A stretch of DNA of 64,000 nt, from assembly GCA_015501595.1 (NCBI GenBank), contig JADNRX010000090.1, forward strand, positions 1 through 64,000, in the 5' to 3' direction. The stretch is from Hymenopellis radicata (Eukaryota > Basidiomycota > Agaricomycetes > Agaricales > Physalacriaceae). The notes under the pieces were generated by a model. That model did no database searches, had not been told where the DNA came from, and was given only the letters and a program-made list of their open reading frames with translations. Of this stretch, positions 58,226-64,000 are shown piece after piece. The position numbers and the translations under genes were made by a program. The stretch's first letter is position 1, and every line of letters begins with the position of its first letter.

Positions 58226-58439
58226 TGAATTTTATGACATGCTAGATTTATAGACGGAAAACGTCGCTATACTTACGTTTATTTACAGATCTAGAAAGTA
58301 TCTAATGATATTTAAACGTGGATGGTCCTACATCACTTCACTACTTGTGGTCGGGCCTAAGATGGCGTTGGATGAATCACACCAGAGCAGGTCATGGCAT
58401 GGGGGGTCCAAAGAAAATGGACTACTCAGTCTATTAACG
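58226..58439. other. 3' flank of ODC gene
   Basis: Short spacer between the ODC stop and the first array-like sequence. No feature recognised. Confidence 0.4.
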
Positions 58440-60230
58440 AACAAGTCAAGCGTGGATTGAACTCACAGATGAAAAAAAAGGCTGGTCATTCTCATCATAG
58501 AAAGCCAAGCTGTTGAGCTACGCCACCTAGCATGTGCGATGGTGAGACGAACATCATTGCGACTACCACCGGCGCAGATAATCAAAACATAAAACGCAGT
58601 CAACAAAGGCTCATAAGCAGTACAAGCCACTAGGCTAGCCCGCCTCGGAATACCGGTGTGCCTTGTGCGGTTCAACGCGGATCGGATAGTATGATGAGGA
58701 CAAAAAAGCGCGGTCAACAAGCATTAGGCAGCGGCCTCGTTCAGCCATGTTGCCTAGCAGACCCAATTCGCTCGTCTGTAATCCCCGGAGACAAGCAAAC
58801 CGAGACGTATTTCTGCAAGTGTGAACTTGGTATACAGAGCGACTCCACTTTAAACGGGGTAAAATAACGCGCTGTGATTTCGAGGGGGATAAGCGGCTGT
58901 GGCCAAAAATCGAGTACACACCATGCCCTCTTCAAGTTTGTCACCGGAATATCGTAAGAAAAAGTGGTCGCTCGACGACAACATTCTTTATACACGCAGG
59001 CTCAAGCTGCTGAGCTACACTGCCTCGGATCATGGTCAGTATAGACGAACATGCCAAGTCTGAGTCTGAGATCTGACCATCGAACCGCAAAAGGTGAAAA
59101 AAATGCACGAAAAGTTACAATTGTAAGCGCAAGCCACAAGGCTATACACCCTCGGAATGCCAACGTGAGTTCTTCATTGCAAGTGGGTCGGCCTCGCGTT
59201 CGGCCAGACGTTGATCCTCATACTACGCATTCCCGGAGACAAAAGAACCCGAAACGTATTCTGCCAATGTAGTAGTCAACTTGCATACAGTTGGACAGGA
59301 GACTCCACCTTGACGTACGCCGTGGTAAAAGAAACGCGCCGCGAGAAACTGCAGGTGGCCAGCTTGCAGAGGCCAAAAAATCAGCCTGGTGCACATATAT
59401 GGAGGCTCAAGCTGTTGAGCTACGACTCCTCTTCGTGGCTCATAGTCCATGATACGACATGCGTTGCCTGTCCATGAGTCGACGCTGGGATAGAAAAGTG
59501 TTCTCAAAAAGTACCTGACGAAACGCAGATAAAGTGCACGCCGCTAGACTAGACACCCACGGAGTGACTGCGTGGGTTATTCACCTCCAGGCACCGGTAT
59601 GACGCCAATCGACTATGAAAAAAGATGACTTCCCTGGAGCTATAGGTAACATGGCCTGTCGTAGTACAAGTTCAGCCATGTTGCCTGCCCTGAGTGGAAG
59701 CAAAGAGACCCAACTCGTTTGTACCCAACCACTCGGATTCACGCCACATAACTGAGGAGCGTTAGAATCTCGATTCCAGCTGGCCTACAAAAGATAATCG
59801 ATAAAACTCAACTGTGGCGGACGGATTGCGAAGGAGGAACACTTTTTTTTAAAAAGTTGATGAACCGTTATCACGGCCATAAGCGGTGCAAGCCACTAGC
59901 CTATACCGCCGCGGAGTAGAGCATGGCAGGGTGGATGTGAGGAGCTAGACGCAGACCCGGATATCAAAAACAATCGCATCGATTACTCAGGATTTATCAT
60001 AGGCGACATGGCCTGTCGTGGTAGCACGCGTTCAGCCATGTTGGCTGGAAGCACCGAGCTCCACCACGGGAGACATATCCCTGAATAAGTAGCTTTAGAA
60101 TGTCGATTCCAGCTGCCTATACAAGTAGATGAACGTACAACACAAGCTCACAGTGGCGAACCGAACGTTTGTGGGCACTGGTGTTAAGGAAGCCGAATAT
60201 ACTGCAACGTGAACGTTAGTAGATTCAGAA
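58440..60230 (-). repeat. block E: further copy of the modular array
   Basis: Heads on the minus strand, seen as complements on plus, start near 58507 (s), 58617 (p), 58995 (q), 59116, 59405, 59534 (z) and 59880 (a). The order again begins s-p-q and ends z-a; two additional heads (59116, 59405) lie between q and z. Hairpin modules near 59645 and 60002 match those before the a and b heads of block B. The array breaks off within a b-type unit close to 60200, about 50 bp before the retrotransposon LTR. T-runs and GAATCGAGATTC-like strings also match block B. Confidence 0.7.
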
Positions 60231-60275
60231 TAAGAATCGAAGTTTACCTTCGATGATGTTGGTTGGGGTTCGGTG

Positions 60276-60540
60276 TGTTGACACCGAGAGACTCACTGAT
60301 TCGAAGACGTAGGTACTGCTTATAGCAGGTACCAAGATCGAATTATGAGTAGCACGTAGTGCAGATGAGAGTTGTAATCAAGTAGTTAGATAGGGTTCTA
60401 GCTAATACATTCAGTCTTAAGTATCAAAAGTAAGGAAACTAATGGAAACACGTCGAAGGAAGAAGAAGGTACTCGACGCGTCGGTTCGGTTAGATCCGAG
60501 TTACGGATCACAAGCGCGGGGTATCGGGATATTCACAACA
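60276..60540 (-). repeat. 3' LTR of the gypsy element
   Basis: A 265-bp segment begins TGTTG and ends CAACA (perfect 5-bp inverted ends). On the minus strand it is directly preceded by a polypurine tract (GCAGGGGGGGCTA, about 60541-60553), the expected primer for plus-strand DNA synthesis. The second LTR lies beyond the window, so identity between LTRs cannot be compared. Boundaries could be off by 2-3 bp, because TGTGTTG also fits at the left end. Confidence 0.75.
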
Positions 60541-60613
60541 TAGCCCCCCCTGCGTAGATGTATCCTTCTTCGGAGTTTCAGTAGAGCAGATTAGATAGGG
60601 AAAGATAATCGTA

Positions 60614-61789
60614 CTAGGCTTCGGAATAGACGGGAAGATCGTCTGTTACTTCATCTTCGGCAGCTAGTAAAGCGAGCGTGCCGGGACTGAGAGCATCTTC
60701 GCCGTCGAGGAATGGGCAAATATCTATGTTGCACCCGAGTCGATGGCAATGCGAACAGTAGAGCTGAAAATTGAAGAATGGGAAGTGAGGGTCATAGGGA
60801 AATTCGAAATGAGATGGATCCGCTGTGGGGTTGGCCATTGGAAAAGTGACGGTGGGAACGTCGTTGGAATTGTCGGCCGGAATGTATTCGCGCACAAAAT
60901 CTCCTATGGAGAGGTGACGTGATGCGGCTTCACGTCTAACGCGAGGCGCGTCAACGTGCAGCAACCAATCAATGGCTGTCATTCCGAAGGGGGCACCCCA
61001 GTTGACGCGCGCTTCCGTGCCTAAGGCGATGCTTCGATCCATGAAATCCATCAGCATCTCGACGTTCTTGACTAAGAGATGCATGAAATTGTCGTAATGA
61101 AGGAGGAGGTCGCGTAGGTGATGGAACTGACACGCTCCAATGTAAGTTTGGTTCGTTGAGAAGAAGGGGACTGGCAGATCGACAGGAACTTCCCGACGAC
61201 GTTCAATACCTTCGGCAATAGTGATGTCCTGCGTAATGACGTGCGGCGTGTATCCGAGTTCTGACAACGAGTCGGCGGGAATGATTGTAGGGATTCGACG
61301 TGGGGATGCGTCTGCTTCGTCAAGCGGAATGCGGCTGTTATTGCACGCGCCGAGGATAATGAAGAAAATCAGCTTAACGGCAGCCCAAATATGCGAAGCG
61401 TGTTCTGGTCGAAGATAGAAGTTCCCGTTCATCGCGAGGACGTCGTCGGGGTAGAGTCCGCGGATAGCTTGTGTGATGAGGTTGTACATCTGGGTGGCTT
61501 CTTCTGTGTCCGGGAAATATTGGCGGAGACGCGTAGAGTGATACACCCAATCTCCATTGACTATCACGTAGCCATCGGGCGGAGGGGTAATTGTCGCAGC
61601 TGCGTTCCAGCGGTAATATTGAGCCATCTGTTCGTCTATGTTAGAGAGAAGGGTTTGCATAATCCGTCGAGTGCGCACCGCCAGTATTGATGCTTGTTTG
61701 AGTTGCAGTAAAAGAGATTGAGTTGTACCGGCGTGATAGAACGCGTGGTGAACGTAGGGTTTGAATGGATGATACGGAGGCGATGGCAT
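60614..61789 (-). CDS. extra ORF downstream of pol with zinc-knuckle-like motif
   Basis: An intact 391-codon frame starts MPSPPYHPFKPYVHHAFYHA. It overlaps the end of pol by about 154 bp in another frame, and its stop lies between pol and the LTR. The body is helical and not membrane-spanning. The C-terminus has CSHCHRLGCNIDIC, a CX2CX4CX4C arrangement: the spacing of a retroviral-type zinc knuckle with Cys replacing His. It is followed by acidic sequence. I know of no envelope or integrase features in it. A gag-like function at an unusual position, or a host-derived protein, are both possible. The overlap with pol suggests re-initiation or frameshifting for expression. Confidence 0.6.
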   Translation of the reverse strand: MPSPPYHPFKPYVHHAFYHAGTTQSLLLQLKQASILAVRTRRIMQTLLSNIDEQMAQYYRWNAAATITPPPDGYVIVNGDWVYHSTRLRQYFPDTEEATQMYNLITQAIRGLYPDDVLAMNGNFYLRPEHASHIWAAVKLIFFIILGACNNSRIPLDEADASPRRIPTIIPADSLSELGYTPHVITQDITIAEGIERRREVPVDLPVPFFSTNQTYIGACQFHHLRDLLLHYDNFMHLLVKNVEMLMDFMDRSIALGTEARVNWGAPFGMTAIDWLLHVDAPRVRREAASRHLSIGDFVREYIPADNSNDVPTVTFPMANPTADPSHFEFPYDPHFPFFNFQLYCSHCHRLGCNIDICPFLDGEDALSPGTLALLAAEDEVTDDLPVYSEA

Positions 61790-64000
61790 CTTTTAAGGGA
61801 GTTCGCCTCGTGTTGACGTCGTGAATACTTTAGGGTGTGAAGGAGTAAGAGGTGAGAAGGGGAATTTAGTCGAGATGTGAAGTGGTCGCGTAGTCGCGTC
61901 CGCTTCAGAAGCGCGTACGCTGTTCGCGATTGGGAAGAGTTTTCTGCCGCGCCAGTGTCGGGACTCAGGTCCGTGATTCCTCCGAAATTAATATGTGCCG
62001 ACTGCTCCTTGGGTCTATTTTCCCAGGCGTCTAAGACTTCAAGCGCGCCTCCGAGTTGGCGTCGTGTTTTCCACTGGTCGTGGCTGCTTGGGAATCCTTT
62101 GAAATGCACCTTGTATTTTCGGATTCTTCGTTGCTTACCTGTGCCCTTGAAAAACCGTTCGCCCACTATTGCTTCAACTTCTTCGTGTTCCTCGAACTCT
62201 GCAAAATCGTCTGGTCGTAGATGTTTGGACGGACGAGATCCGAATTCTGGTGGTGACGGATGGTATTTTTCGAGATGGGCAATGTTGATGATCGGATGGA
62301 TGAGATAAGCCTCCGGTAATCTAAGCTGATAAGTGATCGGACTGAGTTTCCTTACCACTTCGAAGGGGCCATCCCATTTTACAACGAGTTTCTTGCCTTT
62401 GCCTCTCAATGAGCGAATCATGTCGAGCGAATGGGGGTTCAGCTTAACGAGGTCTCCTTCCTCAAACTCAATCACTCGCTTACCCTGGTTATAGGCTCGT
62501 TCTTGATATGTTCGGCTTACCTGTAGTGCATCTTTCGCACTCGTTCTCGCGGCTTCAAATTGTTCAACAAAATCTACAGCGGTATCGTTCTCGTGCGTCA
62601 AGTGCACGTTATCTGGTTCAGCGCCCGCGGCTACGGTTTCTCCTATGGTCCGCGGAACGTAACTCGGGTTGGCCAACAGAGTTGACTCGGTGACCGGCAG
62701 ATATCCGTACAGCAGGAATGCCGGTGCGTATCCGTGACTTGTGTGAGGGGTAGAATTGTAAGACAGGCTAAATCCATCTAGGTACTTCGCCCAGTCATCG
62801 CGTTGAGGATTCACGTAGGCGCGTAGCGCTATTTCCAACGTCTGATTCAAGACCTCGGTCTGACCATCGGCCTGTGGATGGTACAACGTTGTCAACGCCC
62901 GCTGTGATCCCATTAACTCACATACCTCCTTCCAGAACGCGCCTTTCCATCTCGAGTCACGATCAGAGATGATTTGTCGCGGAATACCGTACTTGCATAC
63001 GACGTGTTGGAAAAACAAGGCCGCGGTCTCTTCTTGATTAATGGTGGTCTGACACGGTATGAAGATTCCGAATTTGGTGAGTTTGTCGACTATTACTAGC
63101 ACATTGTCATATCCTTCGGATGTAGGCAGTTCGGGAATGAAGTCCATTGTGACGACTTCAAATGGTTTAGATGGTATAGGTATGGGCTGTAAGAGTCCTG
63201 CCTTTCCAAATCGACTTGGCTTAACCTTTTGGCAGATATCGCATGTGCTAACGAAACGCTTTAAGTCGCGAGACATGCCCGGCCAGTAATGTGTTGCTGC
63301 AAGACGGTTGTAGCACCTGTGATAACCCGCGTGTGCAGACTCGGTCAGTGAGTCGTGTACTTGTTTCATGAGATCGATTCTCAATGATTTTGGTACACAT
63401 AGGCGATTGTTACCATTCGAATCTTCGAAGAAAATCAAGCCTTCGTCGCTGTAAGAGTATTGTGGGTACTTTGGCGTGATATGCGCGTTTGGGGACTGAA
63501 TTGATTCGATGAAATCGTGAAAGTGTGGGTCGAGCTGGTAAGCCTCACGCCAATTGTTGATTTCTTCTTCGTTCGTGTTGATGAGAACGCTATAGTTCCG
63601 TGCCGAAATATATTTCACTGAGGCATCTACCTCCCCAGCGTTCGCAACAGGAACTTCCCCAAAATCAACGGCGGTGTCAGCAGGTGACGGGTTGTCGACC
63701 GTGTTCATGTGCTTCTCTGCTAGCGTGAGTATTTTCTGCTCAAATCGATGTCCGAATTTCTCATACAGTTGTTTCACAGGGTCTTCGTCTTCTCGAGCCA
63801 GACTGACGGCTTGTATAGTGTCTGAGATTGGACCAGATTGAGGAGGAAGACGTCGTCGAAGACGCGAGATAGGGTCCACGTTGGAATGTACACGTCCAGC
63901 CCGATGGACGATGTGTAGATTAGGAAATGCGGAGAATACCATTCCCCATGTCAAGAGTCGACGATTCACGTTTTGATAAGTGCGGCTCCATGTTAGAGCG
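61636..64000 (-). CDS. Ty3/gypsy chromovirus pol (RNase H end, integrase, chromodomain), partial
   Basis: The frame enters from beyond base 64000 and ends at 61636. The first visible part carries an RNase H tail (LHIVHRAGRVHSNVDPISRL). Next come the integrase HHCC zinc finger (ESAHAGYHRCYNRLAATHYW, STCDICQKVKPSRFG) and the DDE core (EVVTMDFIPELPTSEG, IISDRDSRWKGAFWKEV, LYHPQADGQTEVLNQTLE). Then follow a GPY/F-like region (VVKWDGPFEVVRKL) and a C-terminal chromodomain (VEAIVGERFFKGTGKQRRIR, KYKVHFKGFPSSHDQWKTRR). It belongs to the chromovirus branch of Ty3/gypsy LTR retrotransposons, whose chromodomain targets integration to chromatin marks. No stop codons interrupt the visible part, so the element may be young. 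Gag, protease and most of reverse transcriptase are outside the window. Confidence 0.9.
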   Translation of the reverse strand, partial: ALTWSRTYQNVNRRLLTWGMVFSAFPNLHIVHRAGRVHSNVDPISRLRRRLPPQSGPISDTIQAVSLAREDEDPVKQLYEKFGHRFEQKILTLAEKHMNTVDNPSPADTAVDFGEVPVANAGEVDASVKYISARNYSVLINTNEEEINNWREAYQLDPHFHDFIESIQSPNAHITPKYPQYSYSDEGLIFFEDSNGNNRLCVPKSLRIDLMKQVHDSLTESAHAGYHRCYNRLAATHYWPGMSRDLKRFVSTCDICQKVKPSRFGKAGLLQPIPIPSKPFEVVTMDFIPELPTSEGYDNVLVIVDKLTKFGIFIPCQTTINQEETAALFFQHVVCKYGIPRQIISDRDSRWKGAFWKEVCELMGSQRALTTLYHPQADGQTEVLNQTLEIALRAYVNPQRDDWAKYLDGFSLSYNSTPHTSHGYAPAFLLYGYLPVTESTLLANPSYVPRTIGETVAAGAEPDNVHLTHENDTAVDFVEQFEAARTSAKDALQVSRTYQERAYNQGKRVIEFEEGDLVKLNPHSLDMIRSLRGKGKKLVVKWDGPFEVVRKLSPITYQLRLPEAYLIHPIINIAHLEKYHPSPPEFGSRPSKHLRPDDFAEFEEHEEVEAIVGERFFKGTGKQRRIRKYKVHFKGFPSSHDQWKTRRQLGGALEVLDAWENRPKEQSAHINFGGITDLSPDTGAAENSSQSRTAYALLKRTRLRDHFTSRLNSPSHLLLLHTLKYSRRQHEANSLKRCHRLRIIHSNPTFTTRSITPVQLNLFYCNSNKHQYWRCALDGLCKPFSLT

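Noticed and set aside
1..64000. CRISPR arrays or bacterial operons
   Set aside because: The repeats are long, diverged and tRNA-like rather than short identical repeats with spacers, and genes contain spliceosomal introns.

Overview
The window looks like a chromosomal segment of a filamentous basidiomycete, most likely an Agaricomycete. Its genes carry many 45-60 nt GT-AG introns. The protein families (Vip1-type RRM protein, Cdc11/Nud1 scaffold, TAP42, Isd11, Rcf1, Cox17, Rim2-type carrier, eL14, ornithine decarboxylase) are fungal housekeeping genes, and a Ty3/gypsy chromovirus closes the right end.

Layout. 1-1106: an unrecognised basidiomycete gene running off the left edge (-). 2724-3819: vip1-like RRM gene (-). 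4947-5693: Ser/Pro-rich protein (+). About 5.7-12.9 kb holds no gene I can support. 12.9-17.65 kb: block A, about 22 tRNA-A-box-like repeats. 18.26-21.70 kb: Cdc11/Nud1-like LRR scaffold; 21.79-22.80 kb: TALE homeobox gene. 23.56-34.6 kb: a non-coding modular repeat array (blocks B and D, minus orientation), split by an apparent 4.6-kb insertion (27427-32017) that contains the remains of an F-box gene. 35.37-36.97 kb: single-pass membrane protein. 37.96-38.92 kb: methyltransferase. 39.08-40.45 kb: tap42. 40.72-41.38 kb: secreted DPBB protein. 41.53-44.72 kb: block C, an inverted copy of the left part of block B. 46.4-58.2 kb is gene-dense: isd11, rcf1, UAA-type nucleotide-sugar transporter, cox17, ABHD12-like hydrolase, rim2-like carrier, tetraspanning protein, hypothetical, rpl14 and ornithine decarboxylase. 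58.44-60.23 kb: block E of the array. 60.28-64 kb: LTR, extra ORF and pol of a gypsy chromovirus (-).

The main discovery candidate is the modular array family. Units of about 0.3-0.55 kb each carry a tRNA-like A-box head (some also a B box) and a hairpin based on GGCAACATGGC roughly 120-190 nt before the next head. The units follow a conserved order (s-p-q-z-a-b-c-d) in blocks B and C, with a variant in E. That looks like copies of one long composite non-coding element rather than random SINE insertions. Block A is a related but distinct family of A-box repeats in plus orientation.

Several otherwise conserved genes (cdc11-like, homeobox, tap42, ABHD12-like, DPBB, F-box) can be read through only if single-base indels are assumed, often in homopolymers. 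I treat these mainly as probable consensus errors. Four genes with predicted mitochondrial roles (isd11, rcf1, cox17, rim2-like) lie within about 6.3 kb.
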